The notes below the pieces were generated by a model. That model was not told the DNA's origin and did no database searches. It worked only from the letters and a program-made list of their open reading frames with translations. DNA of 64,000 nt from assembly GCA_948465545.1 (NCBI GenBank), contig CAOJXO010000002.1:54552-118551 (forward strand), given 5' to 3'. Origin of the DNA: an uncultured Bacillota bacterium (GTDB lineage: Bacteria > Bacillota > Clostridia > Christensenellales > UBA1242). Position 1 is the first letter of the stretch. Every line of letters begins with the position of its first letter. Made by a program: the position numbers and the translations under genes. Below are positions 17,579-25,531 of this stretch, piece after piece.

Positions 17579-18865
17579 TTATTTTTTAGGTGTGATAACG
17601 CTTTTTCCGCCCATATAGCCTCTCAAGGCTTTTGGTATATTAACGCTTCCGTCTGCATTTATATTGTTTTCCAAAAATGCAATTAGCATACGTGGAGGTG
17701 CTACCACTGTATTATTTAAAGTATGTGCAAGCACGCTACCTTTGTCAGTTTTATATCTAATTCCAAGACGTCTAGCCTGTGCGTCGCCTAAATTAGAACA
17801 AGAACCAACCTCAAAATATTTCTTTTGTCTAGGACTCCAAGCCTCAACATCACAACTCTTTACCTTGAGGTCTGCAAGGTCACCACTGCAACATTCAAGC
17901 GTTCTAACAGGAATATCAAGGCTTCTGAAGAAGTCTACGGTAATCTTCCACATCTTGTTGTACCAATCCATTGACTCTTCTGGCTTACAAATTACAACCA
18001 TTTCTTGCTTTTCAAACTGATGGATACGATAAACGCCACGTTCCTCAATACCATGAGCCCCAACTTCTTTTCTGAAACATGGAGAATAAGATGTTAAACA
18101 TAATGGCAAACTATCTTCTTTAACAATAGTATCCTTATATCTACCAATCATAGAATGTTCACTTGTTCCAATAAGATATAAGTCTTCGCCTTCAATCTTA
18201 TACATCATGTTTGCCATTTCTTCAAAACTCATAACGCCGTTTACAACGTCGCTTCTAATCATAAATGGAGGCACGCAATAAGTGAATCCTTTATCAATCA
18301 TAAAATCTCTTGCATAAGACAAAATTGACGAATGTAATCTTGCAATATCGCCACAGAGGTAATAAAATCCTGTTCCGCTTGTTCTTCTAGCACTATCAAG
18401 GTCAAGCCCATTAAATCTTTCCATGATATCTGCATGGTAAGGTACTTCAAAATCTGGCACTTTTGCATCTCCAAAGTACTCATTTGGCACATTTTGAGAG
18501 TCATCTTTGCCAATAGGAACATCGTCAGCAATGATATTAGGAATTGCCATCATACGCTTTTTAAGTTCTTCAGACAATTTCCCTTCTTCGGCTTCAATTT
18601 CGACAATACGTTCATTATTTTTTACAACAGTTGCTTTAACTTCTTTTGCCTCTGCAATCTTTTTCTCACGCATTAACAGCCCGATTTTGCCACTTAATGC
18701 GTTTCTTGATGCACGAAGCTCATCGCCTTCTTGTTTTAAAGCACGAATTTTAGCGTCAAGAGCAATGACCTCATCAACATATGGAAGTTTTTGGTCTTGA
18801 AATTTTTTCTTAATATTTTCCTTTACTAAATTAGGATTAGTCCTTATCAAATTAATGTCTATCAT
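17579..18865 (-). CDS. serS: Seryl-tRNA synthetase
   Basis: SerRS charges tRNA-Ser. The 428 residues have an N-terminal coiled-coil arm (about 25-105) and the class II core: TSEHSMIGRYKDTI, motif 2 CFRKEVGAHGIEERGVYRIHQFEKQE (in parts near 262-290), SCSNLGDAQARRLGIRYK and motif 3 TLNNTVVAPPRMLIAFLENN. AAGGAGAAAAAC precedes the ATG. Unlike pheST, the short leader has no T-box. The unknown gene at 16591 follows. Confidence 0.97.
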   Translation of the reverse strand: MIDINLIRTNPNLVKENIKKKFQDQKLPYVDEVIALDAKIRALKQEGDELRASRNALSGKIGLLMREKKIAEAKEVKATVVKNNERIVEIEAEEGKLSEELKKRMMAIPNIIADDVPIGKDDSQNVPNEYFGDAKVPDFEVPYHADIMERFNGLDLDSARRTSGTGFYYLCGDIARLHSSILSYARDFMIDKGFTYCVPPFMIRSDVVNGVMSFEEMANMMYKIEGEDLYLIGTSEHSMIGRYKDTIVKEDSLPLCLTSYSPCFRKEVGAHGIEERGVYRIHQFEKQEMVVICKPEESMDWYNKMWKITVDFFRSLDIPVRTLECCSGDLADLKVKSCDVEAWSPRQKKYFEVGSCSNLGDAQARRLGIRYKTDKGSVLAHTLNNTVVAPPRMLIAFLENNINADGSVNIPKALRGYMGGKSVITPKK

Positions 18866-18887
18866 GTTTTTCTCCTTATTATTTATA

Positions 18888-18917
18888 AGTATAGATTTTT
18901 AACTTTATATTAGTCAA
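18888..18917 (-). promoter_or_regulatory. Sigma-A promoter of serS
   Basis: On the minus strand, TTGACT (18917-18912) and TATACT (18893-18888) are 18 bases apart, 22 bases before the serS ATG. Confidence 0.75.
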
Positions 18918-18947
18918 GCAAATAAAAAACAAGTCAAACAAATTCTT

Positions 18948-18990
18948 GTGGCGATTGTGGCTATTATGTTAAACATACTACTATATATGG
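18948..18990 (-). repeat. Dispersed 43-bp intergenic repeat, copy H
   Basis: On the minus strand the 23-bp middle reads TAGTATGTTTAACATA followed by ATAGCCA. It matches copy G (30923-30965) at 20 of 23 positions, and the inner dyad TATGTT-T-AACATA is perfect. It lies just upstream of the recombinase promoter. Confidence 0.65.
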
Positions 18991-19002
18991 TATATTATTT
19001 AC

Positions 19003-19031
19003 TTTACATTTTAAATCTAAAAGTATATAAT
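19003..19031 (+). promoter_or_regulatory. Leaderless sigma-A promoter of the recombinase gene
   Basis: TTTACA (19003-19008), 17-base spacer, perfect TATAAT (19026-19031), then 6 bases and ATG at 19038. No Shine-Dalgarno site. It lies inside the longest open frame, which argues against starts upstream of 19038. Confidence 0.8.
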
Positions 19032-19037
19032 GAAAAT

Positions 19038-20078
19038 ATGGATAAACTTTCATTTTATGAAAAACGAGATGTACAAAACCGCATTAAAACTGGAAAATAT
19101 TTAGACACCCTTCCAGAGTTTTGTTATGATTTCTTTGTAGGTGTTGAAAATAATACATCTTCACTCACAAGATACAATTATGCTATGGACTTTGTTGTGT
19201 TTTTTGACTACCTATCTGAATTTGTTTTTAAAAAATCCCCTACAGAAATCACAACACAAGACTTAGATACTTTAAAAGCCCGCCATATAGAGCAGTTTTT
19301 ATCTTATATAGCATTCTACGAAAAAGACGGAAAGACTTATAGAAACAGTGAAAAAGGAAAGGCACGCAAACTTGCTTCTATAAGAAGCCTATTTAAATAC
19401 CTATTTAACCATGATATGATTACATCTAATATTGCAAGCAAGATTGAAACACCAAAACTCCATAATAAAGAGATTATAAGGCTAGAACAACAAGAAGTGT
19501 TTACCCTTATGGATAAAATTGAAAATCCTACTGAATTTACCAAGAAGCAAATAGCCTACAACAAAAATACATTTGAAAGAGATAACGCTATCATCACCCT
19601 ATTTCTAGGCACTGGTATTCGTATTTCAGAACTTGTAGGGCTTGATGTCAACAGTTTCGATTTCAATCAAAACGCTTTTGTAGTTACACGAAAAGGTGGA
19701 AACCAAGCAGTATTATACTTTTCAAACGAAGTAGCCATGGCACTTAAAACTTGGCTTGAAAAACGTGCAAACTTAGAACTTGATAAGAATGAAAAGGCAA
19801 TGTTTATCTCCCTTCAAAACAAACGTATCTCAATTAGAGCGGTTGAGAATATGGTGAAGAAATACGCCCAGCTTGCCACCCCTCTTAAAAAGATTTCCCC
19901 ACACAAACTACGTAGCACATACGGCACAAACTTATATAGAGAAACAAAAGACATTTATATTGTTGCAGATGTCTTAGGACACAAAGATGTAAATACTACA
20001 AAGAAACACTACGCTGCAATAAATGAAGATATGAGAAAAGCAATCGCTGACAAAGTTAAACTAAGAAATGGAGAATAA
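19038..20078 (+). CDS. Tyrosine recombinase, XerC/XerD family
   Basis: The 346-residue protein has an N-terminal SAM-like core-binding domain (about 20-125) and a C-terminal catalytic domain with the active set: Arg in GTGIRISELVGL, His and Arg in SPHKLRSTYGT, His in LGHKDVNTTKKHY and the nucleophile Tyr in the same HYAAI stretch. XerC/D resolve chromosome dimers at dif, but sequence alone cannot separate Xer from related integrases, and no dif site is identified here. The ATG at 19038 fits a promoter ending 6 bases earlier. A peptidase E gene follows after 2 bases. Confidence 0.88.
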   Translation: MDKLSFYEKRDVQNRIKTGKYLDTLPEFCYDFFVGVENNTSSLTRYNYAMDFVVFFDYLSEFVFKKSPTEITTQDLDTLKARHIEQFLSYIAFYEKDGKTYRNSEKGKARKLASIRSLFKYLFNHDMITSNIASKIETPKLHNKEIIRLEQQEVFTLMDKIENPTEFTKKQIAYNKNTFERDNAIITLFLGTGIRISELVGLDVNSFDFNQNAFVVTRKGGNQAVLYFSNEVAMALKTWLEKRANLELDKNEKAMFISLQNKRISIRAVENMVKKYAQLATPLKKISPHKLRSTYGTNLYRETKDIYIVADVLGHKDVNTTKKHYAAINEDMRKAIADKVKLRNGE

Positions 20079-20080
20079 AT

Positions 20081-20812
20081 ATGAAAAGAGAATCAGTTAA
20101 ATTCACATCAATTTTAGCAAGTGACTTACATACACATAACAAAGATGAGAACGGCGTACGCCACCCTATCAAACTTGAGAACTCAAACAAACTGTTAGAT
20201 AATATTAAAAGGCATTTACCACATAAAAACAGTTTTGTTTTTATTGCAAACGACCCGAATACTTTTGAACAAAACGACACATCTGCTGAAATCCGTTTTA
20301 AATCTTTTGCAATGTCAGGTTTTAAATTTAAAGAAATGGTCGTACTTGATAACAGAAACGCAAAAGACGCTAAATCCATCATTGAGAACGCTAGCATTAT
20401 AATTCTTATGGGCGGAAAAATAATTCGCCAAATGAAATTCTTTAAACAAATCAAACTGAAAAAATTATTAAAAAATTACAAAGGCTTGATAATCGGACTT
20501 TCTGCTGGCACAATGAATCAATGCAAGCACGTATTAAACTTCCCTGAAGAACTTGCCGATTTAGGTCAACCTCTTGTTACAAAAGGTATGGGCTTCTTTG
20601 ACGAATACATTATACCTCATTGCGATGGAAAGACATATCTTTATGAGTATGAAAGAATAAAGGTTTTAGAGGACTATGCACTGCCATTTAGTTTCAAACA
20701 TGATATTCTTGCTATTCCAGACGGAAGTTATATCCTATTTAACAGGGGTGTGTATAAGATGCATGGAGATTGCTATTTACTAAGAAAAGGTGAAGTTTAT
20801 AAAAAGTTATAA
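20081..20812 (+). CDS. Peptidase E-like (S51) protein
   Basis: The 243-residue protein has the class I glutamine-amidotransferase-like fold of S51 dipeptidase E: GGKIIRQMKF (MGG-type turn), IIGLSAGTMNQCKHVL with the nucleophile Ser in GLSAG near residue 147, and MGFFDEYIIPHCDGK near 175. Family members cleave Asp-X dipeptides or cyanophycin products; the exact substrate is not clear. The ATG follows the recombinase stop by 2 bases, so the two are one unit. Two hairpins follow. Confidence 0.8.
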   Translation: MKRESVKFTSILASDLHTHNKDENGVRHPIKLENSNKLLDNIKRHLPHKNSFVFIANDPNTFEQNDTSAEIRFKSFAMSGFKFKEMVVLDNRNAKDAKSIIENASIIILMGGKIIRQMKFFKQIKLKKLLKNYKGLIIGLSAGTMNQCKHVLNFPEELADLGQPLVTKGMGFFDEYIIPHCDGKTYLYEYERIKVLEDYALPFSFKHDILAIPDGSYILFNRGVYKMHGDCYLLRKGEVYKKL

Positions 20813-20850
20813 AACCATGCATATTATTTGCAAAACGGCACACCATAATA

Positions 20851-20917
20851 AATGTGAAGGAGATATGCTTCACATTTAACGAAAAAGAAGTTCTTTTATT
20901 ATAAGACCTTCTTTTTT
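20851..20917 (+). terminator. Hairpin plus intrinsic terminator after peptidase E gene
   Basis: A perfect 9-bp hairpin AATGTGAAG/CTTCACATT (20851-20876) precedes AAAAAGAAG and CTTCTTTTTT (20882-20917), which ends in T6. The second is the likely terminator. The remainder of the 20813-21188 gap holds the rplJ promoter and leader. Confidence 0.75.
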
Positions 20918-20981
20918 GTTTGTTCCTTAGTCACTCCCCTAGCCCTAATAAAAATAAATTTGAAAATATTGCAAAAATCAG

Positions 20982-21010
20982 TTGACAAGCAATAGTTATA
21001 TAAGTATAAT
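20982..21010 (+). promoter_or_regulatory. Consensus sigma-A promoter of rplJ-rplL
   Basis: Perfect TTGACA (20982-20987) and perfect TATAAT (21005-21010) with a 17-base spacer, as expected for a highly expressed ribosomal operon. Confidence 0.92.
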
Positions 21011-21019
21011 AAATCCTGT

Positions 21020-21152
21020 TAAAATAAAATTCTTGTCCATAGACAGCAAGTGTGAAAACGTAAACATTGCAAAATGTGCTTGCCGAGGAAGAAGGTTTAG
21101 ATAAATATATTTTATCTCTATGCCCTTTTCCTATGGCATAGAGATTTTTGTT
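21020..21152 (+). promoter_or_regulatory. Ribosomal protein L10 leader with terminator
   Basis: The leader contains the L10-binding type of segment: AGCAAGTGTGAAAACGTAAA near 21045 and TGCTTGCCGAGG near 21078, which are characteristic of Firmicutes L10 leaders. An 11-bp stem ATCTCTATGCC/GGCATAGAGAT (21114-21124, 21135-21145) followed by T5 forms an intrinsic terminator. The L10(L12) complex is known to bind this element and lower rplJ-rplL expression. The short peptide that could start at 21120 is not needed. Confidence 0.85.
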
Positions 21153-21188
21153 TTAATACACAAAATTCTTAAAAAAGGAGAAAAGGAC

Positions 21189-21704
21189 ATGAGTGCTAAT
21201 TTAGAAGCAAAAAAGCAAATAGTTAGCGAAATTAAAGATAAACTCTCAAGAGCAAAATCTGTAACTTTCGTTGATTATCGCGGACTTACTGTTGAAGAAG
21301 ACAATGCTATGCGTCGTGAGTTCAAAAAGAACGGTAGCGAATACAAAGTCTACAAAAACAGATTAATGCTCCTTGCACTTAACGAACTTGGTATCCAAGG
21401 TGCAGAAGAATATCTTCAAGGCACAAGTGCGGTTGCTTTTAGTTATGATGATGAAGTGGCTGGCGCAAAGATTGTTTGCGACACTGCTACAAAAACAAAG
21501 AAATTAACCGTTAAATTTGGTTTACTTAATGGAAGCTTCGTTGAAGGCAAGGAAATTGAAGAACTCGCAAAACTTCCAAGCAAAGAAGTGTTACTCGCCA
21601 AATTACTTGGTACTCTCAATGGGCCTGCTAGTGCTCTTTGCAGAGTTCTTAATGCCCCTACACAAGGGCTCGCTATCGCTTTAAATGCAATAGCAACAAA
21701 ATAA
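21189..21704 (+). CDS. rplJ: 50S ribosomal protein L10
   Basis: L10 forms the base of the L12 stalk and binds 23S rRNA. The ATG at 21189 follows AAAAGGAC and gives 171 residues starting MSANLEAKKQIVSEIKDKLS. VTFVDYRGLTVEEDNAMRRE, KVYKNRLMLLALNELG and LLGTLNGPASALCRVLNAP are family blocks. An in-frame ATG at 21120 lies inside the leader terminator and is rejected. An unusual array of hairpins separates it from rplL. Confidence 0.96.
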   Translation: MSANLEAKKQIVSEIKDKLSRAKSVTFVDYRGLTVEEDNAMRREFKKNGSEYKVYKNRLMLLALNELGIQGAEEYLQGTSAVAFSYDDEVAGAKIVCDTATKTKKLTVKFGLLNGSFVEGKEIEELAKLPSKEVLLAKLLGTLNGPASALCRVLNAPTQGLAIALNAIATK

Positions 21705-21706
21705 CA

Positions 21707-21871
21707 ATTACGAGAAAGTGCTTGGCTCTGCACTTCTTGTAATAAGTGGCTTAGCCACAACCCTTCTTGAAATAGAAGAAAAACAAAAAGCGGATAATCC
21801 GCAAAGCGACTTAGTCGCATTCTGAGTACAAGATGTACTTAAAAAAATAAATCAAAAAGCGGTGAAACCGC
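21707..21871 (+). repeat. Array of seven consecutive stem-loops between rplJ and rplL
   Basis: Seven hairpins follow one another: 21707-21743 (about 14 bp with one bulge), 21746-21758 GTGGC-TTA-GCCAC, 21764-21780, 21790-21802 GCGGATAATCCGC, 21806-21818 GCGAC-TTA-GTCGC, 21825-21839 AGTAC-AAGAT-GTACT and 21859-21871 GCGGT-GAA-ACCGC. Most have 5-bp perfect stems with tiny loops and no T-runs. They may tune rplL abundance by mRNA processing or stability, since L12 is needed in excess over L10; that role is inference. Confidence 0.75.
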
Positions 21872-21894
21872 AAAAAAATCGGAGGAGAATAAAA

Positions 21895-22269
21895 ATGGCT
21901 GATATTACAAAAATCGTTGAAGAAATCGAAAAATTAACAATCGTTGAAGTGTCTGAACTTGTTAAGGCACTTGAAGACAAATTTGGTGTTAGCGCTGCTG
22001 CCCCAGTTGCAGTTGCTGCTGCTCCAGCTGGTGCTGCTGCTCCAGCCGCTGAAGAAAAGAGCGAATTCACAGTTGAACTTGCTGAAATCGGCGCAAACAA
22101 AATCGCAGTTATCAAGGCTGTAAGAGAAATCACTGGACTTGGACTTAGCGAAGCTAAAGCTCTTGTTGAAGCCGCTCCAAGCAAAATCAAAGAAAACGTT
22201 CCAACTGCTGAAGCTAAAGAAATCGAAGCTAAACTTAAAGAAGCTGGCGCAACCGTTAAACTTAAATAA
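21895..22269 (+). CDS. rplL: 50S ribosomal protein L7/L12
   Basis: L12 is the multicopy stalk protein that recruits translation factors. The ATG at 21895 follows TCGGAGGAG and gives 124 residues: N-terminal dimerisation domain ([20 protein letters not shown]), an Ala-rich hinge (about 36-53) and the C-terminal domain with [20 protein letters not shown] and [13 protein letters not shown]. It is followed by a terminator shared with the convergent gene. Confidence 0.98.
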   Translation: MADITKIVEEIEKLTIVEVSELVKALEDKFGVSAAAPVAVAAAPAGAAAPAAEEKSEFTVELAEIGANKIAVIKAVREITGLGLSEAKALVEAAPSKIKENVPTAEAKEIEAKLKEAGATVKLK

Positions 22270-22297
22270 ATCAATAAAAATTAAAGAATTTTGTGTT

Positions 22298-22330
22298 AAA
22301 AAAGACATCGCTTACCGCGACGTCTTTTTT
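22298..22330. terminator. Bidirectional terminator between rplL and the beta-helix gene
   Basis: AAAAAAGAC/GTCTTTTTT (22298-22306, 22322-22330) encloses a further TCGC/GCGA helix; A- and T-runs on both sides serve both converging genes. Confidence 0.88.
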
Positions 22331-23840
22331 TATTTAATTCCTAATTCAATCAAGATATTATATATCTCCTCAGATGTTTGTGAAACTACATTTCCAAGCA
22401 GTACTAAACTTTTAGGGATTGGGTAGCCCTCATTAACTCCATATAAAGATACAAAATCTCCCCATGAAGCATAATTTCCTCGCATAGTATTTTTAGTTTG
22501 TATATTTCCAGAATATATAATCAATACATTTGTTGCATAGCAAGAAGTAACTATTGCCCCGTTCCAAGATCTATCAACAACTTCATTTCTATTCTCAACT
22601 CCACCATTAATTGTAGAATTCATAATTACACAGTTTTTAACAATTCCATTATTGTTAGCAGATACAATCCCAGAACAACTATGACACCTCTGAGTAACTA
22701 TATTTATATTTCTAACAATACAATTTTGAACTCTTCCAGCATTAACACCAATAATTCCAGCAATAGAACCAAAATAAGCATCATTTTCTTGTAAAAGACT
22801 GCTAAAATTAACATTTTCTATAATACAATTTTCAACTAAAGAATTACTGCTTACTACTTTTCCAGCAATACTACCACCATCACCAGCCAAGTATATTATA
22901 CTGCTTGATAATATAAGATTTTTAACAACACCCCCTTCCAATACACTAAACAACCCTACAGAAGGCGAGATTCCATCAAACACAGTCATACCACTAATAG
23001 TATAATTTCTCCCATCAAATACTCCGCCAAAGTTAAATTTGTTGTTACCAATCGGATTCCAAAGCATTCCTGACAAATTAATTGATGCACCAAGTGCGTA
23101 ATACTTTCCTCTTAGAGTACTAGAACTGCATTCTAATGCAAGATATGCCAGTTGTTCTGCAGATTTAATAATATATGGATCGCTCTCACTTCCATTTCCA
23201 CTTTCATAAGAAGAGGCAGCCTTATCTTCCCAAGTTGTAAAAGCATTACTTAATTTAAAAGTATAAGGCTTTCCATCTTCAACATATCCAAAATTGAAAA
23301 ATATGTAAACATTAGTTCTATTACCTGAATTAAAATTAAATGATAGAGTGCCATAAGATTTTTGTGCAGGGAATACCGCATATCCTAAATCCCCCAAAAC
23401 ATCTCCACTTGGCTGATATGAACTTGCTCCTACAACCAATCCAGTAACAGAAGTATTAGTAAGAGGATAAGTTGGCATAGCATAATTAAAACTTACTTTA
23501 TAAGAAGTGTTTCGTTTAACTGATACTGATAAACCAAGGATCTCCCAACCACTAACGCCTTGTATAGTTATTTCATTAGTATATGATTTTGAATTATAAG
23601 AAATAGATAAAAAGCCATTTGGCTCAGAGTATTTGTTCCATTTATTCATATCGCTAGGAATCGCCAATTCCGTATCCCCTGACGGCAACACCGTCGTTTC
23701 ACTCGCATCTATATTGCTTTCAACTTTTTTATTTGGAACAGAGTCAAAAATCCCCCCCCCGATAAGGCTACTAGTGTTACGCCGCTCAGGAGGGAAATTA
23801 GGGATATTATGACTCCGAATACTTTCGCTATTCGTTTCAT
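22330..23840 (-). CDS. Secreted GLUG-like beta-helix surface protein, out of frame at a poly-G tract
   Basis: ATG at 23838-23840 follows AAGGAAGG and encodes a signal peptide (MKRIAKVFGVIISLISLLSG). After TTA-TC come nine G residues (23760-23752), and the frame stops after 43 codons. From 23751 the protein continues in another frame to 22330: a linker, a beta-rich domain, then SDPYIIKSAEQLAYLALE and repeats such as NNKFNFGGVFDGRNYTISGM and VVKNLILSSS typical of GLUG/right-handed beta-helix adhesins. Ten G residues would give one 503-residue secreted protein. No LPXTG or other anchor is seen. An on/off surface adhesin is plausible. Confidence 0.8.
23752..23760 (-). repeat. Poly-G tract (G9) in the beta-helix gene
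   Basis: Nine C on the plus strand equals nine G on the coding strand, at the end of the signal peptide coding region. The in-frame length is ten (or seven), so the gene is one base from ON. Confidence 0.85.
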
Positions 23841-23873
23841 AATATTACCTTCCTTTATTATTTATTCAATTAT

Positions 23874-23902
23874 ATTATACCTCACTATATTTCTTTTAGC
23901 AA
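23874..23902 (-). promoter_or_regulatory. Sigma-A promoter of the beta-helix gene
   Basis: On the minus strand, TTGCTA (23902-23897) and perfect TATAAT (23879-23874) are 17 bases apart, 33 bases before the ATG. Confidence 0.8.
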
Positions 23903-23927
23903 ATAAATTTATATTGAAACAATAAAA

Positions 23928-23956
23928 AAATTAAAGCAAGGTTTGCTTTAATTTTT
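23928..23956 (-). terminator. Terminator after the DUF378 gene
   Basis: AAATTAAAGCAA/TTGCTTTAATTT hairpin with a T-run on the minus strand; overlaps the DUF378 stop region. Confidence 0.8.
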
Positions 23957-24181
23957 ATCATTATTACTCTTAGGCCAAATACGAATTACACCCTTGTTGA
24001 TAATGGCTGAAATAATAAGCCATAATGCAGCAAGAAGAACTATAATATAAATAATAATTGAGCCAACATTAAACCCACCAAAGATTGCTTCAACTAAGTT
24101 CCAGTTAAAGATACCAACAATTCCCCAGTTAAGCCCTCCGATTAAAAGTATAATGTATGCTATTAAATTTATAATCGCCAT
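23948..24181 (-). CDS. DUF378 family small membrane protein
   Basis: The 77-residue protein has two hydrophobic segments (about 4-24 and 42-62). LIGGLNWGIVGIFNWNLVEAIFGG is the DUF378 signature (LIGGLNWGLVG and NLVE type). Function is unknown. AAAGGAGGGG precedes the ATG. It stands alone between the beta-helix gene and spoIVB, with its own terminator. Confidence 0.9.
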   Translation of the reverse strand: MAIINLIAYIILLIGGLNWGIVGIFNWNLVEAIFGGFNVGSIIIYIIVLLAALWLIISAIINKGVIRIWPKSNNDKN

Positions 24182-24235
24182 AACCCCTCCTTTAACTTTA
24201 GAATGTGTTATAAAACAAATTTTATTACATATATT

Positions 24236-25447
24236 CTAATTTTTCATCCAATCTGTATACACCCCATAGCCCTTTGTTGGATCAGATAAAAACACATGCG
24301 TAACAGCACCAATAATCTTTCCGTTTTGCATGATAGGAGAACCGCTCATTCCTTGAACAATTCCGCCAGTAAGGTCAAGAAGTCTTTTATCCTTCACCCT
24401 AAATACAATACTTTTGTCATTAGATTTCTTTTGATAGTTTGCTTTTATAATCTCAATTTCATATTCTTCTCTAATTCCGCTTACACTTGAAACAATCGTT
24501 GCTTTACCAGGCACAACCCCAAGTCTACCACCAACTTTAGCAGTCAAATTGCTATCAACAATATTTTCAATATCATCAAGATGCCCGAAAATTCCAAATT
24601 GCGTATTTTTTTCTATATTCCCCTTTTCATCAGTCTGGACAAAAAGGCAACGCAGTTCGCCAGGGTTATTTCGCTCCCCCTTATCAATCCCAAGCAAAGA
24701 GCATTCATATATTTTTCCATCTGCAATAGGAATAATGTTTCCCCCACTACTATCAGTAACTGCATGCCCCAGAGCAGCATAATTATGAGTGTTTTTATCC
24801 ACATAAGTAAGTGTACCTATACCAGAAACGTCATCTCTCACCCAAAGCCCTAACTTATACTTTCCGTTTTCATCTTTAAGCAGTTTAACATCAGCAACCT
24901 TGTTTTGATTTTTACGTAAATATTCTATTTTAACCTTATCACTATTCACATTTGACAAAGCTTCACTTATATCTGAAATTTTATTTATTTCTTTGCTGTT
25001 TATCTTTTTAATAATATCACCAGCCTTAAATTCCGAACTCTTATAAGTTTCAACCTTTCCTTGAGTTGTATCAACAAAGGTGTCACTAACAACCATCGCT
25101 CCACTTGTGTTAAGACTCATACCTATTGGATTTCCACCTACATAAACCTCTTCTTCCGGCAAAATACGCACATTTACTTTCCTAATAGGAATTAAATTAA
25201 AAAGTTTAAATATGATTACTCCTTCGTCATCATGTTGACTATCCACGCTCGTCTGATTCTTCTCAATAGACGCCCTAATAAATCCCCCAAGAAGCGAATT
25301 ATCATTAACATTATCAATATCACTATAACTTGCAACAAAGCCATCTGGAAGAGAAAACACTCCCTTAAAATCAACATTGCTAACTATGGCAATTGAAAGA
25401 AAAACAACGATATATACAATCGGAACAATTCTTTTCAAAAACTTCAT
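24236..25447 (-). CDS. spoIVB: SpoIVB peptidase (S55), sporulation signalling protease
   Basis: SpoIVB is secreted from the forespore into the intermembrane space, where it cleaves SpoIVFA to trigger sigma-K activation. The start at 25447 (MKFLKRIVPIVYIV) is chosen because GGAG lies upstream. An N-terminal membrane anchor (about 6-24) is followed by a PDZ domain (about 100-175) and the S55 protease: His in ALGHAVTDSSGG, Ser in VQGMSGSPIMQNGKIIGAV and Asp in FLSDPTKGYGVY. The 403 residues match the family. It follows recN, as in Bacillus, but a terminator-like hairpin stands between them. Confidence 0.95.
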   Translation of the reverse strand: MKFLKRIVPIVYIVVFLSIAIVSNVDFKGVFSLPDGFVASYSDIDNVNDNSLLGGFIRASIEKNQTSVDSQHDDEGVIIFKLFNLIPIRKVNVRILPEEEVYVGGNPIGMSLNTSGAMVVSDTFVDTTQGKVETYKSSEFKAGDIIKKINSKEINKISDISEALSNVNSDKVKIEYLRKNQNKVADVKLLKDENGKYKLGLWVRDDVSGIGTLTYVDKNTHNYAALGHAVTDSSGGNIIPIADGKIYECSLLGIDKGERNNPGELRCLFVQTDEKGNIEKNTQFGIFGHLDDIENIVDSNLTAKVGGRLGVVPGKATIVSSVSGIREEYEIEIIKANYQKKSNDKSIVFRVKDKRLLDLTGGIVQGMSGSPIMQNGKIIGAVTHVFLSDPTKGYGVYTDWMKN

Positions 25448-25461
25448 ACAAACTCCAATAA

Positions 25462-25514
25462 AAAAGACTAAGTGTAAAAAGGTTTTCAACAACCCCTTTC
25501 TAGCCACTTAGTCT
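25462..25514 (-). terminator. Terminator-like hairpin between recN and spoIVB
   Basis: AGACTAAGTG (25465-25474) and CACTTAGTCT (25505-25514) pair perfectly, with AAAGG/CCTTT inside, and a T-run follows on the minus strand. Only 15 bases separate it from the spoIVB ATG. Confidence 0.75.
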
Positions 25515-25531
25515 ATTCAATTTTCTTTAAA

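Noticed and set aside
18866-18947. T-box in front of serS
   Set aside because: The leader is too short and lacks the T-box bulge motif; only a promoter and a ribosome binding site are seen.
18948-19037. N-terminal extension of the tyrosine recombinase
   Set aside because: It overlaps repeat copy H and contains the -35 and -10 boxes of the gene's own promoter.
21120-21188. N-terminal extension of rplJ from ATG 21120
   Set aside because: It lies in the leader terminator; the ribosome binding site and the family N-terminus point to 21189.
21862-21894. N-terminal extension of rplL
   Set aside because: It translates one of the spacer hairpins; the TCGGAGGAG site and the family start MADITK place the start at 21895.
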